A stretch of DNA of 64,000 nucleotides from Paracoccus caeni (GCF_016629665.1 NZ_JAEPRQ010000002.1:1-64000); one strand, 5' to 3'; counted from the stretch's first letter, positions 27,599-36,696 are shown. Notes: a model not told the origin generated them from the letters alone. Program-made: numbers and translations.

Positions 27599-28708
27599 CT
27601 AGATGCGTGCGTCCCGAAGGACCGCGTGAAGAAGGTCGGGCGTCACGTCGTCGCTGACGAACGATTCACCAATTCCACGTGCCAGCACGAAACGCAACCT
27701 GCCGTCCACAACCTTCTTGTCTTGTCCCATCCGGGCGATGAGATCGTCGTCATCCGGCAACAGTCCGGGAATGTCGGACAAACGCGCGGGCATGCCCATC
27801 TGCCGCAGATGCGCCAGAACGCGGGATGGCGCTTCCTGACTGCAAAGCCCCATTCGTGCCGACAGATCAAAGGCCAGCGCGCAGCCGATAGCCACACCCT
27901 CGCCATGCAGCAGCCGGTCGGAATAGCCGGTCGCCGATTCAAGTGCATGCCCGAAGGTATGACCAAGGTTCAAAAGCGCCCGTTCGCCCTGCTCGGTCTC
28001 GTCCCGGACCACGATCCCGGCCTTCATCGCGACCGAATGGGCCACGGCATGCTGACGAAGCGCCAGATCGTCCCGCAACTTCGGGCCGTTTTCTTCCAGC
28101 CAGCCGAAGAAATCCGCATCGCCCAGAAGCCCGTATTTCGCGACTTCGCCGTACCCGGCCAGAAAGTCGCGCGGGCTCAGCGTGTCCAGCACGGCGATAT
28201 CGGCCAGCACCAGTGTCGGCTGATGAAAGGCGCCGATCAGGTTCTTGCCATGCGGGCTGTTGATGCCGGTCTTGCCGCCAACACTGCTGTCCACCTGCGC
28301 CAGAAGCGTGGTCGGGATCTGCACGAAGCGCACCCCCCGCCGCAGGATGGCCGCCGCAAAGCCGACCAGATCACCGATCACACCGCCGCCAAGCGCCACG
28401 ACGATATCGGCCCGCTCGACCTTCTGCTCCAAAAGCCATTCGACGGTGCGGGTCAGATGCGGCCAGCTTTTCGTGGCCTCTCCCGCAGGCAGAACCAGCG
28501 CTTCGGAGGCAATCCCCGCAGCCTTCAGCGCCTCTTGCAAGGGCAGCAGATGCAACCCGGCCACGGTCTCGTCCGTGACAATCGCCACCCGAGGACGGCG
28601 CAGGAGTGGCGCGATCAGCGCGCCTGCCTCGGCGATCAGGCCTGCACCGATACGGACGTCATAGGCGCGGTCGCCCAGGGGGACATGGACGGTGACGGGT
28701 TTCGTCAT
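27599..28708 (-). CDS. aroB: 3-dehydroquinate synthase
   Basis: 369 residues. VALGGGVIGDLVGFAA is the NAD-binding loop, PTTLLAQVDSSVGGKTGIN the phosphate/substrate site, and LLNLGHTFGHALE contains zinc-binding histidines. It makes the second shikimate-pathway intermediate from DAHP. The ATG at 28706-28708 overlaps the aroK stop as ATGA; an in-frame GTG 12 bases earlier is possible. The aroK-aroB order is the usual one. Confidence 0.96.
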   Translation of the reverse strand: MTKPVTVHVPLGDRAYDVRIGAGLIAEAGALIAPLLRRPRVAIVTDETVAGLHLLPLQEALKAAGIASEALVLPAGEATKSWPHLTRTVEWLLEQKVERADIVVALGGGVIGDLVGFAAAILRRGVRFVQIPTTLLAQVDSSVGGKTGINSPHGKNLIGAFHQPTLVLADIAVLDTLSPRDFLAGYGEVAKYGLLGDADFFGWLEENGPKLRDDLALRQHAVAHSVAMKAGIVVRDETEQGERALLNLGHTFGHALESATGYSDRLLHGEGVAIGCALAFDLSARMGLCSQEAPSRVLAHLRQMGMPARLSDIPGLLPDDDDLIARMGQDKKVVDGRLRFVLARGIGESFVSDDVTPDLLHAVLRDARI

Positions 28709-29253
28709 TTCGATCTGTTCAGCCACAGTTCTTCCTTCTCGCGCAGCACCTCGATCAGGCGGGCGGTTGTCTTTTCGACGCTGCCGGGACGGGCGGGAAA
28801 ATCCAGATCGGCGGTCGCATAGACCGGGTTCCGCTCTTCCAGCAGACGTTGCAGCGTGCCTTTCGGATCGGCGGTCTGCAAAAGCGGGCGGGTGCTGCGC
28901 ATGCGGACCCGATGCCACAGCGTCTCAAGATCGCAGTTCAGCCAGACCGACAGCGCATGATCGCGGATGGCCTCGCGGTTGCGTTCCTGCATCCACGCCC
29001 CGCCGCCGGTCGAAATCACGCCGGGCGGGCGTTCCAGCAGACGGGCGATCACCTCTGCCTCGCGGTCGCGGAAGAAGGTCTCGCCGTCGCGGGCGAAGAT
29101 TTCAGAGATGCTCATCGCGGCGGCCGATTCGATGGCCGCGTCCGAATCGGTGAACGAGACATGCAGACGGCGGGCAAGCTCGGTCCCAACGGCGGTCTTT
29201 CCCGCCCCCATCATGCCGATCAGCACGATATGCCGCCTGAGCCTCTGCTTCAT
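28705..29253 (-). CDS. aroK: Shikimate kinase
   Basis: 182 residues. P-loop GMMGAGKTAVG (about 12-22), the shikimate-binding DSDAAIE and STGGGAW, and the lid region RMRSTRPLL are all present. It phosphorylates shikimate with ATP in the aromatic amino-acid pathway. The ATG at 29251-29253 is preferred over an upstream one because homology begins there; GGGGGAC precedes it. First gene of the aroK-aroB pair and divergent from the envelope genes at 29391. Confidence 0.95.
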   Translation of the reverse strand: MKQRLRRHIVLIGMMGAGKTAVGTELARRLHVSFTDSDAAIESAAAMSISEIFARDGETFFRDREAEVIARLLERPPGVISTGGGAWMQERNREAIRDHALSVWLNCDLETLWHRVRMRSTRPLLQTADPKGTLQRLLEERNPVYATADLDFPARPGSVEKTTARLIEVLREKEELWLNRSK

Positions 29254-29390
29254 CCGTCCCCCGCCATTCCCGGCACCGCAAGTCGTGTGACTGAATGGCG
29301 TGATCTTTCGGAAATTGCCATATATATTCGGGGTCATCCGGCAGAAGACCGGGCAAAATGTATGAAAACAAGGGCGAGCGAGGCAATTCG

Positions 29391-29654
29391 ATGCGGCTTC
29401 TGAAGGTTCTGGCGGTGCTGATTCTGGTGGGCGTGATCGCGCTGGCCGGATATGCCTATTTCGGCGATATGGAACCGACCCGAACCGAGGTGCGCCACCC
29501 GGTTGTCGTCAATCCTGTCACGGCGACCGCCCCCGCCCCGACCGAGGCCGCTGCGGAACCCGCAGCCGAGCCGTCGGCCATCGATTCCGCCGTTGGCGAG
29601 GCGATGGAAGCCCCTGCAACAGACAGCCCGGCAAGCGACCAATCCCTTGACTGA
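29391..29654 (+). CDS. Single-span membrane protein with Ala/Pro-rich domain
   Basis: 87 residues: an N-terminal anchor MRLLKVLAVLILVGVIALAGYAYFG, then a low-complexity Ala/Pro/Glu region likely in the periplasm. GAGG lies 8 bases before the ATG; an in-frame ATG at 29358 is also possible. Its stop lies inside the next gene's start region (8-bp overlap), so the two are coupled. Function unknown. Confidence 0.65.
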   Translation: MRLLKVLAVLILVGVIALAGYAYFGDMEPTRTEVRHPVVVNPVTATAPAPTEAAAEPAAEPSAIDSAVGEAMEAPATDSPASDQSLD

Positions 29655-31140
29655 TCCCCGCCGATATTCTGCCCGGCTGGCCGTCGCGGCCTGTCTGGCA
29701 TGCCTTGCGCTTCCGGCCATGGCGCAGCAGCCGTTGTCAGCCAGCGATTGGCTGTCGGGCAGTGTGCGCGGGCCGGAACGCGAAAGCTCGGCCTGGCGTC
29801 CGGGCGATCAGCCGCCCCCCGGCAGCCCTTTCGCCCCCGGACCGAAGCCCGTCGCCGAAAGCGGTGCGGTGGGCGCAATCGAGGTGACGCGGCTTGACGG
29901 CGGCAATCCCGACGCAGCAGGGATCACCCCGCCGCGCAAGGCCGGTCTTTCCGCCGATCTGTGGCAGGGCAGCGATCCTGCGGCGCTGGCCGATCAGGTG
30001 TTGCGCACCCCTGCCCGCCTGCCTGCGATGACCGCTTTGCTGGACCGGCTGCTGACCGCGCAACTGACCCCGCCGGAAACGGTCGATGCCTCGCAACGCG
30101 GGCGGTTGTTTCTGGCCCGCGCCGACCGGCTTCTGGATATGGGCGCGCTGGACCGGGCACAGGCTTTGTTGGCCGCTGCTGGTCATACCGACCCGGAAAT
30201 CTTCCGCCGCCTTTTCGACATCGCCCTTCTGGAAGGCGACGAAGGCCGCGCCTGCGAGATCATGAACACCACTCCCGGCATCGCTCCCAGCTTTGCCGCA
30301 CGCATCTTCTGCCTTGCCCAGACCGGCGACTGGGCCGCCGCCGCGATCAGCCTGCACGGAGCCGAGGCGCTTGGCCTGATCGACGCGCAAGAGGCGCTGT
30401 TGCTGACCCATTTCCTTGACGACGCTTTCGTGGACAGCGGCGAGACGCTGGCGCCGGGCGAACGTGTCTCGCCGCTGGAATTCCGCATTCACGAGGCGAT
30501 CGGTCAGCCGATGCCGACGGTGTCGCTGCCTCTGGCCTTCGCGCAATCCGATCTGCGGATGAACAATGGCTGGAAAGCGCGGCTGGAAGCGGCCGAACGT
30601 CTGGCCCGCGCAGGGGCGATCCCGGCCCGGCAGTTGCGCGACATCTATGGCGAACAACGCCCCGCCGCCTCGGGCGGTGTGTGGGAGCGTGCGGGCGCGA
30701 TGCGGACGCTTGAGGCGGCGATTGCCGGCGGCAATCCCGGCCCGGCTTTGTCCCATGCCTTCACCGAGTTTCGTCGCGCCGATATGGCCGGCACGCTGGC
30801 CGCGATGGTGGCCGATGATCTGCCCGAGGATGGCACCGGCCACAGCGCCGAGATTGCGAACTGGCTGCGCCAATGGCAGGGCCTGCCGGTGCCGACGCCG
30901 GTTCCGGTCGCTGACGCGCTGGCGCTTGACCCCGAGGCAGAGCCGGTGATCGCCCCCGACACCCGCCGGGGCGAGGCTTTGCTGGGCGCGATTGCCGATA
31001 TCGACGCGGCGGTCGATGGCGATATGGGCCGCGCCGCTCGCGGTCTGGCGATGTTGCGGGCCCTTGGGCTGGTGGCCGATGCCGATCTGGCGGCGGCCCA
31101 GATTTCGCTGCTGCCGCAGATGGGTGCAGAGGGTCAGTAA
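29647..31140 (+). CDS. Exported helical protein of unknown function
   Basis: 497 residues from a TTG (29647-29649) that overlaps the preceding stop. RLAVAACLACLALPAMA is a clear signal peptide cut before QQPLS. The mature part is Ala/Leu-rich and helical with TPR-like spacing (ALDRAQALLAAAGH, LLEGDEGRACEIM), and an N-terminal Pro/Gly-rich linker. No catalytic motif seen. It overlaps xerD by one base (TAATG), so a secreted protein and a recombinase share an operon. Confidence 0.75.
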   Translation: MTDPRRYSARLAVAACLACLALPAMAQQPLSASDWLSGSVRGPERESSAWRPGDQPPPGSPFAPGPKPVAESGAVGAIEVTRLDGGNPDAAGITPPRKAGLSADLWQGSDPAALADQVLRTPARLPAMTALLDRLLTAQLTPPETVDASQRGRLFLARADRLLDMGALDRAQALLAAAGHTDPEIFRRLFDIALLEGDEGRACEIMNTTPGIAPSFAARIFCLAQTGDWAAAAISLHGAEALGLIDAQEALLLTHFLDDAFVDSGETLAPGERVSPLEFRIHEAIGQPMPTVSLPLAFAQSDLRMNNGWKARLEAAERLARAGAIPARQLRDIYGEQRPAASGGVWERAGAMRTLEAAIAGGNPGPALSHAFTEFRRADMAGTLAAMVADDLPEDGTGHSAEIANWLRQWQGLPVPTPVPVADALALDPEAEPVIAPDTRRGEALLGAIADIDAAVDGDMGRAARGLAMLRALGLVADADLAAAQISLLPQMGAEGQ

Positions 31141-32105
31141 TGTCCGACGGTCGCGCCATCTCGGCCTTTCTGGACGCGCAGGCGGCCGAGGCCGGGGCGG
31201 CGCGGAACACCTTGCTGGCCTATGGTCGCGATTTGCAGGATCTGTCGGAATGGCTTGCCGGGCGCGGCGAGGCGCTGTCAGGTCTCACCCGCGAACTGGT
31301 CGAGGATTATCTGACCCATTGCGACGCGCAGGGCTTTTCGCGCGCGACGCGGGCGCGGCGTCTGTCCTCGATCCGGCAATTCAGCCGTTTCGCGCTGGAA
31401 GAGGGTTGGCGCGACGATGACCCCGCCATCCGCATCGCCGGTCCGGGTCGCGCCAAGCGGTTGCCAAAGACGCTGGACCGGGCCGAGATCGACGCGATGC
31501 TGACCGCCGCCCCGACGCTGGGCCGGACCGAGGCCGACAAGGTTCGCAACCGCCTGATGATCGAACTGCTTTACGCAACCGGCATGCGGGTCAGCGAACT
31601 GGTCGAACTGCCGGTGGCGGGGTGCCGCGGCGATCCCGCCGTGCTGCTGATCCGGGGCAAGGGCAGCAAGGAACGCATGGTGCCGCTGACCGGCCCGGCG
31701 CGGACTGCCTTGGCGGAGTGGCTGCGGATCAGGGATAACGCGCCCAAGGACAGCCCGTTGGGCCGACTGGTCGCGAACAAGGGCGCGCGCTACCTGTTCC
31801 CCGCGCCCGGTGCCGCCGGTCACATGCCGCGCCAGAGTTTCGGGCGGCTGCTGAACGACATGGCGGTAGCGGCGGGCGTCGATCCTTCGCGGGTCACGCC
31901 GCATGTGATCCGCCACGCCTTCGCCACGCATCTGCTGGAAGGCGGCGCGGATCTGCGGTCGATCCAGACATTACTGGGCCATGCCGATCTGGGCACGACC
32001 GAGATTTATACGCATGTGCTGGACGAACGGATGCGGGAACTGGTGCTGAACCATCACCCGCTGGCGCGTCCCCGTTCCGCTGGATCGCAGGCGAAGGACG
32101 ATTAA
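31140..32105 (+). CDS. xerD: Site-specific tyrosine recombinase XerD
   Basis: 321 residues. N-terminal SAM-like core-binding domain, then the catalytic domain with the first arginine in ATGMRVSEL, the HxxR box in HVIRHAFATHLLEGGADLR, the later histidine in GHADLGTTEIYTH and the tyrosine in the same segment. XerD acts with XerC at dif to resolve chromosome dimers. Length and HVIRHAFATHLL fit chromosomal XerD rather than a phage integrase. It is the last gene of the three-gene run. Confidence 0.92.
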   Translation: MSDGRAISAFLDAQAAEAGAARNTLLAYGRDLQDLSEWLAGRGEALSGLTRELVEDYLTHCDAQGFSRATRARRLSSIRQFSRFALEEGWRDDDPAIRIAGPGRAKRLPKTLDRAEIDAMLTAAPTLGRTEADKVRNRLMIELLYATGMRVSELVELPVAGCRGDPAVLLIRGKGSKERMVPLTGPARTALAEWLRIRDNAPKDSPLGRLVANKGARYLFPAPGAAGHMPRQSFGRLLNDMAVAAGVDPSRVTPHVIRHAFATHLLEGGADLRSIQTLLGHADLGTTEIYTHVLDERMRELVLNHHPLARPRSAGSQAKDD

Positions 32106-32166
32106 CCTCGGCTGGACATCCCCGCGCGGATCGTCACTCTGGTCACGCTTCGCCGGAGGGGATCAG

Positions 32167-33579
32167 ATGCAGGACATAACCACGATCAGCGCGACCGGGC
32201 TTGCCACCGCCATGGCCGAGGGCCGTCTTCGCGCCGAGGAGGTGATGACCGCTTTCCTCGACCGCATCGAGGCCGTGAACCCCGCGATCAACGCCATCAT
32301 CAGCCTGCGCCCGCGCGAGGAATTGCTGGCCCAGGCGCGCGAGGCCGACCGGCAGCCGCGCAAGGGCTGGCTGCACGGCATGCCGATTGCAGTCAAGGAT
32401 CTGGCGGCGGTGAAGGGCATCCGAACCACATGGGGATCGCCCATCTTCGCCGACCATATCCCGGTCGAGGATGACATCGTCGTCGCCCGGATGCGCGCGG
32501 CGGGGGCGATCTTCATCGGCAAGACGAACACCCCGGAATGGGGACTTGGCTCGCATTCCTTCAACGAGGTTTTCGGAACCACCCGCAATCCCTATGACAC
32601 CTCGCGGACGGCGGGCGGCTCATCAGGTGGTGCGGCGGCGGCACTGGCGGCGCGGTTGGTGCCGGTCGCCGATGGCTCGGACATGATGGGCAGCCTGCGC
32701 AACCCTGCCGCGTTCTGCAATGTCTATGGTTTCCGGCCAAGCTGGGGGCTGGTGCCGGGCGATCCGGTCGGCGACAATTTCATGGCGACCCTGTCCACGC
32801 TTGGCCCGATGGGTCGCAGCCCCGAAGACATCGCCCGTCTTTTGCAGATCATGGCTGGCCCCGATCCCGCCCTGCCCTTCGGACGCATGGCCGAGGATTA
32901 CCTGCCGCAACTCGACGGCCCGGTCGCGGGGACGCGCATCGGCTGGCTGGCCGATTGGGACGGCGATTATCCCTGTGAGGACGGTATCCTGCCGATCTGC
33001 GAGGCGGCTTTGCGGCAATTCGAAAGCCTCGGCTGTCAGATCGTGCCGCTGCCCGCCCCCTTTCCGGCGCGAAAGCTGTGGCAGGCATGGACCACCCTGC
33101 GGGCCTTTCTGAATGCGGGCGCGAAACGGGCGCTTTACCAGAACCCGGCCAAGCGGGCGCTGCTGAAACCAGAGGCGCAATGGGAGATCGAGCAGGGCCT
33201 GACCCTTGCCGCAGACGCGGTTTATCAGGCCAGCAGCATCCGCAGCGACTGGTATCGGGCCTTGGCGCGGTTGTTCCGCACCGTCGATGTGATCGCCTTG
33301 CCGACTGCGCAGTTCTGGCCCTTCCCGGCAGAATGGCGCTGGCCAGAAACGGTCGGAGGCAAACCCGCCGATACCTATCACCGCTGGATGGAGATCGTGG
33401 TCCCGGTCAGCCTTGCCGGTTTGCCCTGCCTGTCGGTGCCGGTGGGGTTTGGCGCGAATGGTCTGCCGATGGGAATGCAACTCGCCGGTCCGGTCGGCGC
33501 CGACGCGGCGGTGCTGCGTCTGGGACATGCCTGGCACGGAATGACCGATTGGCCGGGTCAGCGACCACCTGCGCTATAG
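32167..33579 (+). CDS. Amidase-signature family hydrolase
   Basis: 470 residues with the amidase signature: catalytic lysine in AVKDLAAVKG and the nucleophilic serine region AGGSSGGAAAALAARLVPVADGSD. The usual GSDTGGS is GSDMMGS here, keeping the cis-serine position but changing its neighbours. Members hydrolyse amides or act in GatA; the absence of gatB/gatC and the motif change argue for a stand-alone amidase. GGGGATCAG precedes the ATG. Convergent with the polyamine-type ATPase gene. Confidence 0.88.
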   Translation: MQDITTISATGLATAMAEGRLRAEEVMTAFLDRIEAVNPAINAIISLRPREELLAQAREADRQPRKGWLHGMPIAVKDLAAVKGIRTTWGSPIFADHIPVEDDIVVARMRAAGAIFIGKTNTPEWGLGSHSFNEVFGTTRNPYDTSRTAGGSSGGAAAALAARLVPVADGSDMMGSLRNPAAFCNVYGFRPSWGLVPGDPVGDNFMATLSTLGPMGRSPEDIARLLQIMAGPDPALPFGRMAEDYLPQLDGPVAGTRIGWLADWDGDYPCEDGILPICEAALRQFESLGCQIVPLPAPFPARKLWQAWTTLRAFLNAGAKRALYQNPAKRALLKPEAQWEIEQGLTLAADAVYQASSIRSDWYRALARLFRTVDVIALPTAQFWPFPAEWRWPETVGGKPADTYHRWMEIVVPVSLAGLPCLSVPVGFGANGLPMGMQLAGPVGADAAVLRLGHAWHGMTDWPGQRPPAL

Positions 33580-33624
33580 GCCCAGCGGACAACGGCGACC
33601 TGAATGCCGACGGTCGATTTCGCC

Positions 33625-34740
33625 TCAGCGGAACAGCACCAGCGAGCCCGGCGACCATGCCAGTTTGGCCCGCGTTCCGACCTCTTGCACGTCCCGACCG
33701 AAGACGTTGCGCATCGAGATGCGGACGGGCTTGGTCTTGCCGCCTGCGCCGTCGTCCAGACGCAAATCGTAATAGGTCATGTCGCCGTAATAGACGACCT
33801 CGTCGATGGTCGCCTCGGTCTCTCGCGGCTGGTTGTGGGTCTGGCCGCCGATCACCAGCGTCATCGTTTCGGGGCGGAAACCGATCGTCGGGGCGGTGTC
33901 GTCGGGATTGGCGCGGCTGATCTGCCGCTCGGGCAGTTCGACCGTGCCAAGACCCGGCACCTCGGCGGTGACGATGCCGCCCGCCTCGGACAGGATGGTT
34001 GCGGGCAGGAAGTTCATCACGCCGATGAAATCCGCCACGCGCCGGGTCGCCGGGCGGGCATATAGCGCCTCGGGGCCGTCAAGCTGGGCGATCTGGCCGT
34101 CGAACATCACGGCGATGCGGTCGGACATGACCAGCGCCTCTTCCTGATCATGGGTGACCAGAACGAAGGTGATGCCGACCTGACGTTGCAGCTTGATCAG
34201 TTCGACCTGCATCTGTTCGCGCATCTTGCGGTCCAGCGCCGAGAGAGGCTCGTCCAGCAGCAGCACCTTAGGCTTCAGGATCAGCGCCCGGGCCAGCGCC
34301 ACCCGCTGCCGCTGACCGCCCGAAAGCGCATGGGCGGCGCGGGCGCCATAGCCCTTGAGGCCAACCATGGTCAGCGCCTCATCGACCAGTTTGGCCTTTT
34401 CCTCTTTGCTGCGCGGATCGCGGCGCAGGCCGAAGGCGACGTTCTGGGCGACGGTCAGATGCGGGAAGATCGCATAGGACTGAAACACCATATTCGTCGG
34501 GCGCTGGTTCGCCGGCACGTTCTCCATATGCTTGGCGTCGATCAGCACCGCGCCGCTGCTGATATCCTCGAAGCCCGCGATGGTCCTCAGAAGCGTGGTC
34601 TTGCCACAGCCTGAGGGCCCGAGAAGCGAGAAGAACTCGCCCGCATTGATCGTCAGGTCGATCCCGCGCAAAGCGTGGTAATCGCCGTAATATTTGTGAA
34701 CATCCTTGCACTCGATCATCGGTTTGGCAGGTTCGGTCAC
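33625..34740 (-). CDS. Polyamine-type ABC transporter ATPase (PotA-like)
   Basis: 371 residues. Walker A GPSGCGKTT, signature [16 protein letters not shown], Walker B VLLLDEPLSALD, then a C-terminal TOBE domain (about 285-371, TIGFRPETMTLVIGG). This domain order is that of PotA/FbpC/UgpC importers; the linked permeases fit spermidine/putrescine transport best. The ATG overlaps the permease stop as ATGA. Third gene of the transporter operon. Confidence 0.92.
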   Translation of the reverse strand: MTEPAKPMIECKDVHKYYGDYHALRGIDLTINAGEFFSLLGPSGCGKTTLLRTIAGFEDISSGAVLIDAKHMENVPANQRPTNMVFQSYAIFPHLTVAQNVAFGLRRDPRSKEEKAKLVDEALTMVGLKGYGARAAHALSGGQRQRVALARALILKPKVLLLDEPLSALDRKMREQMQVELIKLQRQVGITFVLVTHDQEEALVMSDRIAVMFDGQIAQLDGPEALYARPATRRVADFIGVMNFLPATILSEAGGIVTAEVPGLGTVELPERQISRANPDDTAPTIGFRPETMTLVIGGQTHNQPRETEATIDEVVYYGDMTYYDLRLDDGAGGKTKPVRISMRNVFGRDVQEVGTRAKLAWSPGSLVLFR

Positions 34741-35546
34741 AGAAGGCCCCCGGAAGCTGAACTGCCCATCCGGGCGTTACCCCGGCGGCGGAAATATTCG
34801 CCCATCGCCAGAAGGACGATCGACAAGGCGACCAGCACCGTTCCAAGCGCCATGATCATCGGGATCTGCTTGGGGAAACGAAGCTGGCTGAAGATATAGG
34901 TGGGAAGCGTCGGCTCGTTCCCCGCAAGGAAGAAGGCGATGATGAATTCGTCGAGGCTGATGGTGAACGAAATCAAAAGCGACGAGACGATCCCCGGCAT
35001 GACCAGCGGCAGCGTGATCAGGCGGAAAGCGCTCCATTTCGTTTCGCCAAGGTCATAGGCCGCCTCTTCCAGCGATTTGTCGAGGCTGGAGAAGGCGGTG
35101 GACAGAACCGCGATGGCATAGGGCATGCACATCAGCGTATGGCCGACGATGACGGTCAGGATCGACAGCTTGATCCCCGCGCCCAGCAACACCACCAGCA
35201 GCGACATGGCCACGATGATTTCAGGCAGGACCATCGGCAGCATGATGAAGCCCATCATGCCGCCCTTGCCGGGAAAGTTGAACCGGGTCGAGGCGCGGGC
35301 GGCGAAAATGCCAAGGCAGGTCGCCAGAACCGAGGCCGAGACGGCAATGGTCAGCGAATTGAACAGGGCCCGGCGCAGCGTGGCATTGCCCCACATCTGC
35401 GCGAACCAGTCGGTGGTGAAGCCGCGAAGCGGGAAGGCGATAATCGTGCCGGAATTGAAGGCGAAGAGCGGCAGCAGGATGATCGGCGCATAGAGAAACA
35501 GCAGATAAAGCACCGCATAGCTGCGCAGGAGACCGCCACCCTTCAT
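34737..35546 (-). CDS. ABC permease (PotC-like)
   Basis: 269 residues, six spans, opening LRSYAVLYLLFLYAPIILLP as in PotC. The EAA loop is EEAAYDLGETKWSAFRLITL, which docks on the ATPase. It overlaps both neighbours by 4 bp. Probably forms the channel with the PotB-like protein for polyamine uptake; substrate inferred from family. Confidence 0.92.
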   Translation of the reverse strand: MKGGGLLRSYAVLYLLFLYAPIILLPLFAFNSGTIIAFPLRGFTTDWFAQMWGNATLRRALFNSLTIAVSASVLATCLGIFAARASTRFNFPGKGGMMGFIMLPMVLPEIIVAMSLLVVLLGAGIKLSILTVIVGHTLMCMPYAIAVLSTAFSSLDKSLEEAAYDLGETKWSAFRLITLPLVMPGIVSSLLISFTISLDEFIIAFFLAGNEPTLPTYIFSQLRFPKQIPMIMALGTVLVALSIVLLAMGEYFRRRGNARMGSSASGGLL

Positions 35547-36418
35547 TGCCGCACCTTCAGGAATTTCCGGTTGAGGATCAGGAAGATCGCGCTGACCACG
35601 GCGACGGCCAGCATCGCGCTGACCGACATGGCCGAGCCCAGCGGCCGGTTGTCCAGCCCCAGCATCTGCGTCTGGATGAAGTTCGCGACCATCGGGATAC
35701 GTCCGCCACCGATCAGTTCGGGCGTGACATAGTCGCCGACGGTCGGGATGAAGACGATCAGCACCGCCGCGATGACGCCCGGCATGGCCAGCGGCAGCGT
35801 CACCCGCCAGAAGGTCATCAGCCGCGATTCGCCCAAATCCCGCCCGGCTTCCAGCAACGAGCGGTCGATTTTCTCAAGCGCCACGAAGATCGGCAGGATC
35901 GCGAAGGGCGCATAGGCATGGGCCAGCGTCATCACGATGGCGCCGACCGAGCGGAGCATGGTGACCGGATTTTCGACGATGCCGGTGCCGACGAGGACGG
36001 AGTTGATGACGCCGTTCTGCTCCATAATGACCTTCCACAGGAAGACGCGGATCAGGTAGCTGGTCCAGAACGGGATGGTGATCAGAAACAGCCACAGCGC
36101 CTTGCGTTCAGGGGCGACGACGAAGCTGACGTAATAGGCGACGGGGAAAGCCAGCGCGACCGTCACCACCGTCACCAGCCCGGACACCCACAGCGAACGC
36201 TGCATGATCGCGCGGAAGATCGGGTCGGCCCACAGCTCTTGATAGTTCTGCAGGGTGAAGCCCGGCTCCAGGCTGGAATAGCCTGTTTTATAAAAGAAAA
36301 ACGAGTAGATCAGGATGGTGATCAGCGGCGCGGCGAGGACCAGCACCGAATAGAGGAACGGCGGCGCGATCAGGCTGTAACCCTGTCGGGCCTCTCTATC
36401 GATTTTCAGAAAGGCCAT
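35543..36418 (-). CDS. ABC permease (PotB-like)
   Basis: 291 residues, six spans. FLYSVLVLAAPLITILIYS is the first span and EAGRDLGESRLMTFWRVTLP the EAA loop. I prefer the ATG at 36416-36418 (GGTAGG upstream) to a GTG two codons earlier. First gene of the operon; the binding protein (PotD type) expected with it is absent on either side. The upstream region has phased repeats and palindromes suggesting regulation. Confidence 0.9.
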   Translation of the reverse strand: MAFLKIDREARQGYSLIAPPFLYSVLVLAAPLITILIYSFFFYKTGYSSLEPGFTLQNYQELWADPIFRAIMQRSLWVSGLVTVVTVALAFPVAYYVSFVVAPERKALWLFLITIPFWTSYLIRVFLWKVIMEQNGVINSVLVGTGIVENPVTMLRSVGAIVMTLAHAYAPFAILPIFVALEKIDRSLLEAGRDLGESRLMTFWRVTLPLAMPGVIAAVLIVFIPTVGDYVTPELIGGGRIPMVANFIQTQMLGLDNRPLGSAMSVSAMLAVAVVSAIFLILNRKFLKVRQ

Positions 36419-36514
36419 GGCCACCTACCCTGTCGCTCCGGCTATTCTGCCGGTTCTTCTTCCATTCCTTCCACAGGATCGAGGTCAGGGGAAGAGGGTT
36501 TGTGCGGTGAATGC

Positions 36515-36546
36515 CTGATCGCATCAGCCCCGTCGCAACAGTTGCG
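36515..36546. promoter_or_regulatory. Two palindromes upstream of polyamine operon
   Basis: CTGAT-cgc-ATCAG (36515-36527) and CGCAAC-a-GTTGCG (36534-36546) lie side by side about 100-130 bases upstream of the potB-like start. They have the form of dimeric repressor sites. No regulator gene adjoins. Confidence 0.4.
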
Positions 36547-36556
36547 GGCGTTGCAA

Positions 36557-36578
36557 TCGGTATTTGAGCAACGGAGAA
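36557..36578 (+). repeat. 22-nt motif, copy 2
   Basis: TCGGTATTTG, two variable bases, CAACG, one variable base and AGAA, matching 17641-17662 at 19 of 22 positions. Both copies lie in intergenic DNA upstream of a minus-strand operon. Confidence 0.45.
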
Positions 36579-36619
36579 ATGCGGATGTGGGAAAGGCCCG
36601 GAAATGCTGGGTTTTTCCC

Positions 36620-36669
36620 TGCACAGGGCGTGCACAAAGTCTGCACCGCATGTGCACAGGATGTACACA
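36620..36669. promoter_or_regulatory. Five 6-bp units in exact 11-bp phase
   Basis: TGCACA at 36620, TGCACA at 36631, TGCACC at 36642, TGCACA at 36653 and TACACA at 36664 start exactly 11 bases apart, about one helical turn. The spacers differ in sequence, so this is an array of protein sites rather than a simple tandem repeat; an 11-base period is not compatible with coding. It lies between the phytoene-synthase-like gene's end and the polyamine operon. The bound protein is unknown. Confidence 0.65.
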
Positions 36670-36696
36670 GCTTGCGAACGGTGGGTGTTGCGCGGC

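Noticed and set aside
32167..33579. GatA subunit of the amidotransferase
   Set aside because: The amidase signature is present, but GSDMMGS replaces GSDTGGS and neither gatB nor gatC adjoins, so a stand-alone amidase is more likely.
36620..36669. Cys-rich coding repeat or DnaA-box cluster
   Set aside because: The 11-base period shifts frame each unit, so it cannot be a peptide repeat, and the hexamers do not match TTATCCACA DnaA boxes.
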